Source: Plazaster borealis (taxonomy: Eukaryota > Echinodermata > Asteroidea > Forcipulatida > Labidiasteridae). Taken from it: a stretch of DNA of 64,000 bases. This document shows, piece after piece, positions 30,760 through 43,417 of the stretch. The notes beneath the pieces are model-generated. The model made no database searches. It saw only the letters and a list, made by a program, of their open reading frames with translations, and was not told the DNA's origin. Every line of letters begins with the position of its first letter. Position 1 is the first letter of the stretch. A program made the translations under genes and the position numbers. The stretch is taken from the NCBI GenBank assembly GCA_021014325.1, contig CM037463.1, positions 372,001 through 436,000 of the forward strand. The letters are read 5' to 3'.

Positions 30760-33700
30760 ACAAGTTAAATATGTTGTGACTTCAATCGAGTAGACAAGGA
30801 CCTAATCTGTCATTTATTAGGACTACTTCAAGTTTTTAAAATCCCTACCCGAGGAAAGCAACTTTAGACAAGATTTTTACCAACTTGAAACACCATTGCC
30901 AGGAGTCAAGACCAACATCCCTCATGGACTGGGTGACCACAATACCATCTTGTGGCAACGTATAAAACCGGCTAGGAAACACAACATCATCCATTCACGG
31001 GTCATTCGCCCCCATCAGTGACTCCAACTAAAGGGCTTTTGGTCAGTGGATTGCTAACTATTGATGAAATGAGATTGATCCAGCTATGTTACTCAGGCGA
31101 ATATCAAACTTCAGTCTTCTATGGGACATTGCGTACAGCCATTGATAAAGTTTTCCCGACAAAGGTTACGTCTACTCATGTTGATGATAAACCTTGGCTC
31201 ACACCAGAAGTGAGATGGCTCATTTTAAAATATCAACGGGCTTTCAGTATCGGGAAGTTTTCTAAAAGTGTTGTTTATAATTCCAGGGTCAGCAACCTTA
31301 AAAACTTGATCCTCAACAATGGCATACAAACTAAAAAACATTAATGGATATCACAACAAGAACAACTTCTCCATACCAGGTATGGCACCAAAGGACGCCG
31401 CTACCAAAATAAATGGCCACTACATATCTGTTGCTAAGGACATCCCTAAGTTAAACATTGATCTGCTGCCCTCATATTTACCATCTGCTTCGTCTCCACC
31501 AGAAGTGTCTCCACAAGATGTGAATACGATACGATACGATACGACATTTATTTCACATTGACATCCTCAATGACATTAATAATACAATTTGTGTAAGGAA
31601 AACTTAAATAGTAGTTTTTGTTGCAAAAAAATAAATATAACATGATTACAGTAAGTAAGCATGTAAACAATTTTACGTGAATAGCACTTTGGACTGTAAA
31701 CAAAAATACATTATATGATGTCAACATGTAGGAAACAAGGTGAAGCATAGCTTTTGTACCTTTCCCTAGAAAACAGGACAACACTTCAATACAACAACAA
31801 TCGGACAAGGACTGGACAGTACAATAAAGAGTGAGACTCGGTACAATGTGTTCGTTGGCTTAACAAGTTTAAAATAAAATACAGAGGTAAATTCTTATAC
31901 GTAACTATCGATTATTGATTGTTTCAATTGTTTAGCAAATGAAACTAGACTAGTACTCTCTTTTAACCCAATATCCAGTTCGTTCCAGTAAATCACACCA
32001 CGTTGAAACGGGCTGTTTCTAAAATGGGAAGTTCTATTATGTCTCACAAACAGATAACCTTTGCACAAACTACGTGTTCTGTGGGAATGAACAGAAGAAT
32101 TGAATAAGAAGGAGTTATTAAACTTAGAAACTCAAAGAACTGAATATTCCACCTCGTATTAATAACAAATTTGCATATGACTTTTGTTTTCCCCCTATTT
32201 AAATATTTAATTGCACATTACAGGAAGGGGTTGTACCCGATATAAATCTGCATAATGTCATCCTAAATCTTAACCACCCAACATACTGTAGATAACTTGC
32301 ATCTCTCACATGCATGTTCTCTAAGGCTTTTGATGATTTTTATAGTGAAATGGATGATTGAGGACATCAATGACTCTATTGTTACCCAGCTGTTTGGTTC
32401 ACTTTAAAAATATACCACTCCCGTTATGTGGCAGAGGGTGTCCCCCTCCCCCCAAAATTTTCCCATACTTAAACACTCTCTTTTCCTCTTGTACAGAAGT
32501 ACTCCCCCACCCTTAAAAATCTTCAAAGAATTCCTGATATTCCCAGAACACAATGAAGATACAATGGGGCAAGGGGTATACACCGTGCCACATATTGAGC
32601 ACTGGAAAGTCTCTACCACAAAATGTTTCGTAAAAAAACCCATGGATGACGTTTTCAAAGGCACAGATTTCAAACCTAAACACTCATCAATTTTGATTGC
32701 TACTAACTTTTCAAAAGCATTTGATAGAGTCAGCCATTCCATTATATTTTATAATATTGAAGTTGAGCTGTGTATGTAGTCCCTTGGATTTGTACATTTA
32801 ATCCATGCTGTTTAAGTTAAATTTAACTGGGAAATTTCCACATTGTAAACAATTAATCGTGGGGTCCCGCAGGGCTTGAAGATAGCTCCAATTGCTTTTC
32901 TGGTAATGATAATTGACTTAAGTTATCTCTGGTCTAAAGTCTCTCACTGTTGACCCCTTGCATGCATGTCACACATGGTGACTTACTTTGCCACACTCAC
33001 CATCTTGGGTGTCAATTGGAAAGCGTGTAAATGCTGATTTGCCTTTATTCGCACTGCACTTTACAATGCACAGGGACATTGACTCCCAAAATGGCGCAAC
33101 CAAGATTATTGTGATGATGATGTCAGGTGAATTGGGTCAATAATTAGGTTGATGACTTGACATTGTATCAAACTAACACTTTTCAAACTATTGATGTGCC
33201 AACTTTTCACTTCAGTGATTCCATTATCAATCAAACAGAATGTGTTAAGTTGTTAGGAATTCAAGAAGATCCAAAATGGAACACCCAGGTGAAAATTATT
33301 TACAAACAAATTTAAAAGGAAACTTTGCTTTCTTCGAATGCTCAACTGTTGTTGTCTCCCATAGGCTGATATTAATGCAGTATATCTAGTCAGACCCTCC
33401 TTGGAATATGCCTTATTGTTTGGTTCTGTAGATTGGCAAAATCACAATGTGATTGTCTTAAGAAATTCAAGAGAACGGCTTTTTGAATTCTTTCCACTGA
33501 TATTTGCAATTCTAAACATCGCAGTGAAACTGTCATCGTTTGAAATAAATTCTGACTGTTTCAGAGAGACTTGAAAGGCTCTGCCTTAAATTTGGGAACT
33601 CTTTGTTAAAATCCAGCACCCACAGAGATTGGCTTCCTCCTTTTAGGAATAATTAAAGAAATTCTGACCTTCTGTCTTCAATCCTTACTAGCTCACGGTT

Positions 33701-34075
33701 AGACCGTAGAAGGATCCTTCTCTGGGACTATATGAGACTTGCTAACAATCTTTATTTTGTTTGTAATTTGTTCTACATGTGTGATCCTAAATGCAGTATA
33801 GTTATTTATTTATTTATCTGATAATCTCTTGAACATTAATTTTGTGCAATCTTGTCCATTGTTGTGTGTTGTGTACTGTGCCTAGTGTATGTACTTTTTA
33901 AGTAATCTGGGAACGTGTCCCCTTTTTATCTTTTACAGGTAGATGTTTTTTGTTTTTTTTGTATGTTTTAGTCTTTTAGTGCCTTTCATTGTTTAAACTT
34001 CAAATTTGTATAAGAGACCATAATTCAGTATTAATGCAAGTGTCTTTTTAATTGCCAAAATATGAAGTAAATAAA
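30760..34075 (+). mobile_element. Degenerate LINE (non-LTR retrotransposon), interrupted
   Basis: Recognisable fragments in order: an endonuclease-like end (DHNTILWQRIKPARKH at about 30,940-30,990), a linker with HYISVAKDIPKLNIDLLPS, reverse-transcriptase block NFSKAFDRVSH at about 32,704, GVPQG at 32,861-32,875, and a tail ending in A-rich sequence near 34,075. Frames shift repeatedly and stops are frequent, so it is dead. Clade not assigned; the arrangement is CR1/jockey-like. A second, reverse LINE end is inserted at 31,526-32,070. Confidence 0.75.
31526..32070 (-). mobile_element. 3' end of a second LINE, nested, reverse orientation
   Basis: On the minus strand a C-terminal reverse-transcriptase tail reads GYLFVRHNRTSHFRNSPFQR, GVIYWNELD, SLVSFAKQLKQSIIDSYV and stops at 31,895-31,897. 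The R---F-----------WN-L plan is usual at LINE ORF2 C-termini. The element ends in an (atcgt)n microsatellite at 31,526-31,545 on the plus strand (atacgatacgatacgatacg), another LINE hallmark. Confidence 0.72.
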
Positions 34076-34415
34076 CCGTAAAACAAACAAATTAAAATAA
34101 ATAGAGTTTTATAATGAGATATTTTACTGCTAGTTCATGGCTATGAGAAAAGGTTGTTATTTGCCTTATTTAAAAAAAAAAAAATTGTTTCTTTGTTTTC
34201 ATGAAAAAGATCCTAGATTGAAATTATTTGATTACTGTGTAATCAGTGTCAACTCTTTTTAAATACTACACACATTTAATTGAGACCTGCAGAGAGAAAT
34301 ACGGGTTGTATCAACATGACTTTCAGCAATTTAAGTTATCACAGAACCAGTGACAAGAAACCTCAGTATTTGCTGTTCTTTAAGTTTACGTGGTTTTTAT
34401 TTTTCTTGTTTTCAG

Positions 34416-34700
34416 CGGGTATACCTCAGCTCTATTTTACAACTGAACCATCTAGTATAACAGCTCCAGCAGGCGAGTCCGTTGAGTTGCAGTGCTCTGC
34501 CCAAGGGGAGGAGCCTATTAGTGTCACATGGCGTCGAGGTCAGGAACCAGTAAATAACCTAGATGGTAGGATAGCTGTACTGTCCAATGGATCCTTGTGG
34601 ATGCGGTTGAGCGAGGACTTTGAGGATGGTTCATACCAGTGCTGTGCCACAAATGCGTACGGTACTTTGTGTAGTTGCACAGCAACTGTGGTTGTGACCG
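34416..34700 (+). CDS. DCC-family Ig receptor, Ig domain 1
   Basis: A 285-nt exon, phase 1 to 1, acceptor ttcttgttttcag/CGGG, donor GTGACCG/GTGAGT. It encodes a full I-set Ig domain of 95 residues: LYFTTEPSSITAPAGESVEL, QCSAQGEEPISVTWRRGQEP, LSNGSLWMRLSEDFEDGSYQ, CCATNAYG. Core Cys, Trp and the D-G-Y-C motif are present. The L-F--EPSS start, VLSNGSLW and the V-TG end resemble Ig1 of DCC, neogenin and relatives. Three extra cysteines (QCC, LCSC) near the F-G hairpin are unusual and could form a second disulfide. Confidence 0.85.
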
Positions 34701-34970
34701 GTGAGTATGACTAGAGGCTCAGTTTGAGCACTCGGGCTTTATCAGTTCAGTCCTACGGGTAGCACTTCCTTCGAAAAGAAAGCAAAATGTAGTGTCATTG
34801 GTAAAGACACCTTTTTTTGTGGGAGGACACTATTGAAATGAATGTAACATTCAAGGGGCATGCATAAAGCAAGCCCAGAGGTTTGGGCAGAGGATGCTAA
34901 AGTTGTCCTGCTAGGCCCTGCTATGTAGACAGTAGAGCCATTGTTCATAGTGCTTCAATGAGAGCCACCA

Positions 34971-35161
34971 GGGCCTAATTTCATAGAGCTGCTTAAGCAG
35001 AAAATTTTGTTTAAACATTTTCTGCCAAGCAAAACTAAGCAGGAGATTAGTCGAAGACTGTGTGGGTAATTAGTATTTTGGCTGGTAGCCATATTCTGGT
35101 AAGCAAAATTGTTTTGTGCTTAGCTGCCTTTTGTGCTTAAGCAGCTCTATGAAATTGGACC
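34971..35161. mobile_element. MITE, 'ccaatttcatagagc' family
   Basis: gggcctaatttcatagagct and gcttaagcag at the left, inverse cttaagcagctctatgaaat at the right. Near-perfect ends of about 28 bp. Confidence 0.85.
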
Positions 35162-36874
35162 ATGTTGGCTTCTTCAGTTAACCACTCTGCAATGGAATTT
35201 ATGTAGGTGACTGTTTGAAGAGTTAAGGTTCCAAAACCTTGGTCAATTTCTGCAGTGGTAATCTGTGGCACTGATTGATCATACATGTACAACAAATACA
35301 ATGATAGCAAAGTGTGGCATGGGTTACTTCAGCGATGTGTGGATAGCACACTGGAGATTTTGAGGCATCTTGGAGTATGCACCTGTAGGAGGGTTTAAAT
35401 GAGGTACAAACATAGGCCTACATTATTGAAATGATGTACATCTGGCATTGGGAGTAGTACACAATGTAGTGCGTGAATGTGTTCATCTTGGTTTTAACTT
35501 GAAAAGCCAGGAAGCACCATGTTCTTTCCTAGTCTTGTAATCAACAGACCCACTTGAAACCCTTTGCAGTGGTAGCAGTACGAAAGAAAAAAGTTTGATT
35601 ATTAGGGGCTTCTCCTCCAAATATTTATTTTGAGCTAATGTCCTTCAATGGTGATGTAGTTATCATTTGTTAAGAACAATTTATGCACGTTGCACATTCT
35701 GTAGGATTCAAAATAAATCTTACAAAATAAATCTTGTGCTAATTATTTTAAGGAAGTGTAACACTGGTATTTTGTTTTCATGCGCTAGCCCATCTTGGCA
35801 AAGTAAAAGGAATTACCTGCGCATTTGTGTGGTATCGTCCACAAGTTTTTAGCCAGTAAAATGACAAGAATTCCCGCAAGTTTCATTTTTAACCAGTAAG
35901 GCTTAAGGCGGTTAAGCTGCGGTTACTGGAAATTGTTGTTTAGTGTGTAATTGTTCAGTAATTAATTGCATTGTCCAAGCCTTTTGTACTTTGTTGTGGT
36001 ATGTTGGTTTGGAATGTGGTGTGAGAGAGTGCGAGAGAGAGAGAGAGAGAGAGAGAACTCAAGAGTCGGTGAAAACCTCTTGATGGAGAAAGACATCAAA
36101 AACCTGAGTGTGTATGTGTGAGAATGTAATAGGGAAAGAGTACGGTACCAACTGACCAAAAACACCTGAAACAGCAGGTGTAATTTTGGGTAACGATTCG
36201 TTTGTGGATTCAGCCACAAAACGAGACTTGTTTCATCCCGACAAATCCAGTGTCGAGGATAGGCAACTTTTTTCCAAAATCCTGTTACATTAACATCTCG
36301 GGAAAAACAACACTCAGCCCGTCATGAGGTATCACACCATTAGCGTAACCGTAAGTATTTATTTGTATTTTATAACGATCCGTATAAGTCATACTGTTTA
36401 CCATTTTCTACTCCTACATTTTGTACTCTTCATTTAACAACCGAAACTTAAATGTTAACCAAAAATGTGGCAAACTTAAAGCAGCACAGTGAATTTTGCC
36501 CTGGTTGTATCATTGAAAAAGAAGTTACTTGTCCGTCAAAACATATGCGGCTATACGTACCTTAAACCAAGAATTGATTTTGATGTTTCATTCACTATAC
36601 ATGTATATTTTTTGTTCTCTAAAAAAGGAAAAGCATTGCTTGTAATTTGTGTAATTGTTTGCAAATACTGTTGAGGGTTTTGGTCTATCATTTCATATAA
36701 ATAGATGGCCGTGGTTTCGGAGTAAACACCCCTCCTTTGGGAAGAGACTACCATGAAAGGCGCTGGCCAATTATGATGAGAGAAATACTGAACTGTGAGA
36801 CGTGGCAGTCAGAGGCACGTTTGATGTTCTGGAGTGAAACTCCTCGACGATGAGTCGATTAGATTTGTGCAAAG
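35162..36874. other. Intron, no gene seen; (GA)n at 36,027-36,055
   Basis: AT-rich intron of the plus-strand gene between Ig1 and Ig2. The only clear feature is a gagagaga microsatellite. Confidence 0.5.
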
Positions 36875-37240
36875 TAGTATACAAGTACAAGATTATAATG
36901 ATGCAAAGTGTTAAAGCATGAGTTTGTACTTGAGTTATGTTTCCAAAAGAAACTAATATGGAATAATCCATGTAAGGTTTATAAAAGAAACTGAATATGG
37001 AATGATCCACGAGTCAAACTGAAAAAGTTAGAACTGTTTGTAATATACTATCAGAAAAGTAGTAAAGTACAAGATTATAATGATGCAAAGTGTTAAAGCA
37101 TGAGTTTGTAATTGTTATGTTTCCAAAAGAAACTAATATGGAATAATCTATGTTAGGTTTATAAAAGAAACTGAATGTGGAATGATCCGTGAGTCAAACT
37201 GATAAGTTAGAACTGTTTGTAATACTATCAGAAAAGAACA
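36875..37240. repeat. Tandem duplication, two copies of about 185 bp
   Basis: Both copies contain gtacaagattataatgatgc, aaagaaactaatatggaata and tcagaaaag, with few differences. Confidence 0.9.
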
Positions 37241-37825
37241 GAACGAATTCCGCGTGAAGGAAACTTATAGAAGAAGTGATCGGAAAAACCGACACAGTAA
37301 CATGTAGAAGAAACTGTAGAATTAATTGAGTTAATTTACTTTCATGCCATTGACGACAGTAGAAGAGAAACTGTTTGATGACGTGATATGATCATGTATT
37401 TAATTGAAGAGAGATCAATTGTGGATCTGTAAGCACACTGTACAAAATTGTTATTAGTTTAATATTTCAAATAAATATAATTATGTTCTATTATAAGTTG
37501 CTTCCTTGTCAGCCGTGTCAATTCCTTTTAGTCTGTAGCTGATCAAGTTGTATTTTGTTGAACCGGGGTCACCATTACCGAAATCTAATTACAGCAATAT
37601 TGATTATTTGCCAAAATCAAATAATGGTGACAGGAAGAAAGGACACGTAAATTATGTGCTGTAAAAGAACAAATAACTAATTTTTTTCTTCAAATTACTG
37701 TACTGTTTCTAAGGAGAGTATTTAATAAAAAGTATTTTTATTCCTGCCCTTTCTTGGTATAAAATATTAAAGATACCTTGGGTGGAAATTAAACACAACT
37801 GCCTTTTACATTTAGATTTAGACTT

Positions 37826-38446
37826 TACCAAACCCCTGCCAATAGACTTTAACAAACCCCTGCCGATGGACTTTACCAAACCCCTGCCAATAGACTTAAA
37901 CAAACCTCTTCCGATAGACTTTACCAAGCCCTTGCCAATAGACTTTACCAAACCCCTGCCAATAGACTTTACCAAACCTCTGCCGATAGACTTTACCAAA
38001 CCCCTGCCAATAGAGTTTACCAAACCCCTGCCAATAGACTTTACCAAACCCTTGCCAATAGACTTTACCAAACCCCTGCCGACAGACTTTACCAAACCCC
38101 TGCCAATAGGCTTTAACAAACCTCTTCCGATAGAGTTTACCAAACCCCTGCTAATAGACTTTACCAAACCCCTGCCAATAGAGTTTACCAAACCCCTGCC
38201 AATAGACTTTACCAAACCCCTGCTAATAGACTTTACCAAACCCCTGCCAATAGACTTTACCAAACCCCTGCCAATAGACTTTACCAAACCCCTGCTAATA
38301 GACTTTACCAAACCCCTGCCAATAGAGTTTACCAAACCCCTGCCAATAGACTTTACCAAACCCCTGCTAATAGACTTTACCAAACCCCTGCCAATAGACT
38401 TTACCAAACCCCTGCCAATAGACTTTACCAAACCCTGTGCTGATAG
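37826..38446. repeat. 24-bp minisatellite, about 26 copies
   Basis: The unit gactttaccaaacccctgcc plus aata is 24 bp, a multiple of three, so both strands stay open for about 250 codons (plus-strand octapeptide DFTKPLPI). There is no splice context, no start of its own and no domain. I call it a non-coding minisatellite in the Ig1-Ig2 intron. Confidence 0.92.
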
Positions 38447-39341
38447 ACTTTCCCACATTTATGATGGACATGTATGGACATGTAACCTATATCGTAATGT
38501 ATACTTGACTGAGCTGTTTCATATTACTGACTCACTTTAGGCTACTTGAGGTCATGGAAGGGCCTTTCATCGCCGCTGCCATGCTGCGTGAGTGTTGTGT
38601 GAGCTAATCCTTTGTCACGGGAAAATAAAAATTGTTTTCGGAAATGGCCACTGTCATTTTAAATCCTTTGAATGATCACATGAGGATACATACAAAATAT
38701 GAAACACAACTATTTTACGAAAAATGAAAGTTAAAAATTTGATTAGAAAACCCAAACATGTGCATTTAGTTTCTCCTAAGTTCAGTGTTACAGTACATGT
38801 ACATGTACACTGAAGTTCAGTGTTACAGTTGGATCTAGATCCTTCAGAGCCGCGGTTCTTTTTTAGTAAGAGGAAATTCTGTTTTAGACATTGATACTTT
38901 GTGTTTGTTCCTGGCAATCTGAAATGAAAGGTCATGTTTGTGGGTCAATGTAGGCAGATGTATGACTGTTCTGCACTTTATCAAATTATAAAATAGCAGG
39001 GTATATCATATCCAATTACAATTTGGAACTTGTTCAAAGTGTTCAAGCACTGAATGTAAGAGTACGTTGTAGGTTATGAAAAAGCAAAGTAGAACAAGGT
39101 TATTATTAAAATCAACCAATTGGCAAACATTATGGATGCATGTTAATCATAAGAGTTCATAGTACAATATATTATAATGATTTGGAGTTTATCAAAGAAA
39201 AATTGACATGTGGTTTATTAGTTGATATAATACATTATAATGAAAGATTGGAGTAGAGCTATTTACATTTTTTGCAATGAGTCCTTTTACATGCTGGTAC
39301 TCTACTGTTATCAAAAAGTGCATCAAACTGAAAAGTACTTA
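38447..39341. other. Intron, no gene seen
   Basis: AT-rich. A small direct repeat (agttcagtgttacag at about 38,779 and 38,814) flanks tacatgtacatgtaca. Confidence 0.5.
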
Positions 39342-39731
39342 TAAGGCCACATAAAACAAAAATTGTTGATCTTTTCAGTAAATTTTGCTCCCAGATTTTT
39401 CATCTAATATCTTTTCAAAATTTATAGGTTGAAAATAGGTTTGAAGAAAGGTTTTATTCATGTTGGCAAAAACAGGAAAAATTCTTCAAATATTTATTTA
39501 GGCCACGCTGCATTTTAGTTTTTTGAAAATGTTCACAGAAAATGTCATCTAGGAGAATAAATGGGATTAAAAACATCAAAATCACACAAACCCTCTGTTT
39601 TATAATGATTGTGATGATTTCTTTATTCTTTATTTCATATTTTGCCAGTATATAAATAAAATAAACGCCCTCCCACCCCCACTTCCCCCCCTCAAAAGGA
39701 CAATCAACAATTTTTATTTTATGTGGCCTAA
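39342..39731. mobile_element. MITE with ggccacataaaa inverted ends
   Basis: The left end taaggccacataaaacaaaa with attgttga and the right-end inverse caatcaacaatttttatttt with atgtggccta form about 28-bp TIRs, 390 bp apart. Confidence 0.8.
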
Positions 39732-39802
39732 CTAATAAATGGAAGAAGTGACAATTTATATGGGATTTGCGGCATTGCATGGTAAGGTATCAATATATAT
39801 TT

Positions 39803-40060
39803 GGTTTGCGGTAACACCATGTGTATATCTACTTGCTAGGTAGATTTTGTTCTTTGAGAACTTGTCTTGCTTTTTATTCTACTGCCGGGGAGTAGAATAT
39901 TCTGAATTCGGGAGACTTCTCAGTTCTGAAAAGAACTGTCCTGCTTATTAACTATTACCTGGGCGGGAGGTAGGAAATCGGGCAGGACTACTACTTTCGC
40001 TATGTGGATCGGGGGGGACTTCTCGTTAATAACTTCTCTGCCGCAGAGTGAGTTCTTAAT
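39803..40060. repeat. Dispersed repeat starting ggtttgcggtaacaccatgt
   Basis: The same opening phrase with gtgnatatct occurs at 55,195-55,222, in both cases followed by a gttct/agaac hairpin (ctcagttctgaaaagaactg here). It probably belongs to a small MITE family. Confidence 0.5.
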
Positions 40061-41816
40061 AGTGATAATTTGTTAAAATGAAAATGTGGAAACGGAAAGG
40101 ATGAAGAAATCTCAACTGTTCATGTAGGCAAGTTAATATGATACTACAATTATAGGTCGTGACATGATGTTTCCAAGGTTATGATTTTGTGTACTGTACG
40201 TACATGTAAAGCTTTACTGTGCACACTACATTATCAATTATTATAAACCATTGCGTAATGTTACATGTAGATAGTGCAAAGTAGCATGCTTCCAAGTAAC
40301 AGTAACACTATCAGCGTTGACCTACATGTATTGTGATCAACAATCACAAAATGTCATTGACAGCATAATGCTGGCCTACAATACAAAATGTACAAGCTGC
40401 TGATCCGTACATAATACTCCCACCCAGTGTTCATAGTTTAGTGTGTATGCAAGGTACAAAGTAAGGAGAGCTTGGCAGTTATTCATCTAGCATACAGTAC
40501 GTACTCAACCATACTGTTGGTGAAATTCAGGCTTTTTTGATTAATAGATGAATAATTGAACAGGTTTGTCAGGTTTGATGCCGAGGAGATTGCTCTCAGT
40601 TTTATTGTTGCATTTACCGATTTTCCTGCATATAAGACACTTGACGTATGAGGCGCAGTACCCCGAAATCACCAATAAAGATTAAGTGACAACATATATG
40701 GCGCACCGCTGTATAAGACGCAACATGACAGCCCACACAGAGGCCCGCCAGGTGCCATTCACTGTTTGTACATCACCACATACAGGGTTCATTGTGTTGA
40801 TACTTGTACATGACACTTACCATATTAACATGATGAGATCGTAAATTGCTTTAAAATCCTTTCCTTACCAAATTGATTTCACACAGGCCTGTGCTGATTC
40901 ATAACAGCATTGTTTTCACAAGGTGCAAAGTCCAGAACCTATATGTTTTGAGTACATCACATCTTTTCGGCATCCCTTTTTTCAGCCTTATTTTTCACCC
41001 TGAAGAGAGAACTTTCTTTCGCGAATGCTACTTGTTGCGTAGATAATGAACTTTCATAAAACCTCAACCATGGCAGGCAGATAGTACACTGGTCAAATGG
41101 GAAATTCAACATTTTGTGTCATCATTTCCACATAATTTTAAGAGTTGTAAAATTTGAGATGTGCCCTCTTTCTCCATATCAAAAATTGATAAAAATCAGG
41201 CAGTGCAATCTCATGAAAATACATGATATGATGTATTTTTCCATTTGGCTGTGTACAAATCATGCCTGCAGGAAGTCCAGGCTCTGCTGGCTGTTTTTTA
41301 AACATGATATTAAAGGTTACATGTTTTATAGAAGTCAAGCTCTATTCTGCTTTAAACAAAACGGCATGTTGTATTTTTACAGTGCCTATTACATGATGGA
41401 GTTAGACTTACAGTCTATCATCTTTGAAACTTAGGTATGAATGGTAGCATTGGAAGCATGGTACAATACACATCGGTCTATCACACTTATTACAGCAATT
41501 GTCTTTGTCTGTTTTCGCCCTCCTTTCAAAGACCTGTCACTGCACACAATGCTGCCATTCACTATCTTGGATGATAAATGTTCTCTTTCCGTCAGTCGCC
41601 CTAGGACCAGTACAAATGTGTATTTCTGTCACAGAGGTCCCCTTCACTCAGGAAGTCAGCCTTGCCCCTTGCAAGAACAAACCCTGAAAGGGCACCGGGG
41701 CAATGGCCACTAGGACAGTAGGACAGTATGACAATATGACAATCATGAGACAAGTGAAGTACTATGCTTATCATGATGGGATATGCACTTATGCAATACT
41801 AGGAAAAACAGCCACA
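40061..41816. other. Intron, mostly featureless
   Basis: AT-rich intron. A patch at 40,670-40,760 (ggcgcaccgctgtataagac) looks transposon-derived. A diverged copy of the gggcaccaaggcaa family lies at about 41,635-41,712 (aaagggcaccggggcaatgg). Confidence 0.45.
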
Positions 41817-42168
41817 TTAAAGGGTCTGTATATGTTTGGTAATGACTCTGAAAATTAATGGCAATAAAAACAAACTTGGTAAGAAGTACAGCAGCTTTGG
41901 ATAGTATAATGCATTTTTTGAAACTTTTCACTTCGAAGTACTGCGGTTATGGAAAAAGATGTCACTTCTTTATCCCCCAAAATTTGAATCTGAGAAGCGT
42001 TACTGCAGTAACTTTTCTCAGATTGTGTATTCCAATCGCAGATTATCTTCCTGCGTGGACATAACCGCTCCAGATTTTCATCAATATCTCAAAAACGCTA
42101 CCACCTTTTTAAGCTATACGGGAAACAAACAGTGGGTTTCAATTACCAAACGTATACAAATCCTTTAA
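41817..42168. mobile_element. TTAA-bounded MITE, second family
   Basis: Ends ttaaagggtctgtatatg and cgtatacaaatcctttaa. The interior contains gaaaattaatggcaataaaa, agtacagcagctttgga and gacataaccgctccag, shared with the copy at 55,433-55,824. Confidence 0.82.
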
Positions 42169-43227
42169 ATCAGCAGTTATCAATTGAATTTTATATTGGT
42201 ACAAGCTATACTCTACATGTACAGTAAACTACAAGTAGTCATTAAAAAAACCCAAAACAAACAAACAAACAAAATGAAATTCCATGCATAAAGAAAAGGA
42301 TGCTCTGTTCTTCAGACTAGTGATCTATGCAACCTGTTTCCTTGAAAACAGGTTCTTCTTATGTTGATTCAATTAATTATGGTCAGTAAGCTGTTAAGTC
42401 CAGAGCCCTGCCACTGAGAAATAAACCATACATTGTTCACGTATGCTAATCCTATTTTTCATTATAGTGTATTCTTGTCTGCTAAAAAAGCCAATGCTAA
42501 AAGCAAATCCCTTGTATAGAAAGATCAATGATACATTACAAAATCATCAAACCAATGGGAAAATAAAGTCTGAATTTACAGACTGTACAATGTATGTATT
42601 CCCTCCGTAGTTAGGAAACGTCATCTACACGTCAAAATGACGCTGGTTGAGTTACATGTAAACAGCCAATTAGTTCTAACGGAAATTCTTCTTAGTCCCC
42701 ATTGAGTGATTTACTAGGAACCTGCCTCACTCTAACAACAACCATCGTATTTATTTATTTTATGTATTGAATTTCTTTACCCAGGGTATTCCTAAACAGT
42801 TAAAACTGGTTTCACCAAATTATCACTAATCTACGAGAACAATTTGCATCAGGGAGACCAATGTTGTACACGGCTACAAAGATTCAAAGGGATTATGCCT
42901 GCCAAATATACAACTTCTCTTTTATGTAGTTTGTAATGTGCCATAGCTAGATATTACATGAAGTTTTTATGTTTTTGTGTGTATAATAATGCAAATTTAC
43001 TTAACTTTACAGCACCAATGCTAAAACTAAGGGATGCTTCTTTTTCGCATGGAAGTTGGAATTGTGTCTACCAAAAATGCTAAAATGGTGCTATTAAGAA
43101 CTGTTACGTAACAGGATTTTACTGTTCATTTCTCAGTATGTGTGGTTGCATGATTTATTTAGCATTGGTCAAAGTGCAAGTAATCGGCATACAAGGTAAT
43201 TGTTTGACAGTGACAGCAAATAAGGTT
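42169..43227. other. Intron, no gene seen
   Basis: AT-rich intron without recognised repeats. Confidence 0.45.
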
Positions 43228-43417
43228 TTCCCGGGCCTGATAATTCACGAAGGTAACAAAGGCAAGGTTGTCCCTGGTCATTGCCTTGGTGCCCCTCAGT
43301 GGTGCCCCTTGATTATTGCAAGAGATTAATTTACAATTTCCTCATAGAGGTGCCCATTACCAAGGAGAAAATGCCTTGGTTCCCTTGCCCTATCAGAAAC
43401 GAAGCATCAGTCCTGTT
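43228..43417. mobile_element. MITE, 'gggcaccaaggcaa' family
   Basis: gggcctgataattcacga at the left, gaagcatcagtcctgt at the right, with ggtcattgccttggtgcccc and gaggtgcccattaccaagga inside. Confidence 0.75.

Noticed and set aside
37709..38540. Two opposite ORFs of about 250 codons with octapeptide repeats
   Set aside because: The 24-bp unit keeps all frames periodic. There is no signal peptide, domain or splice context. Kept only as a finding to test.
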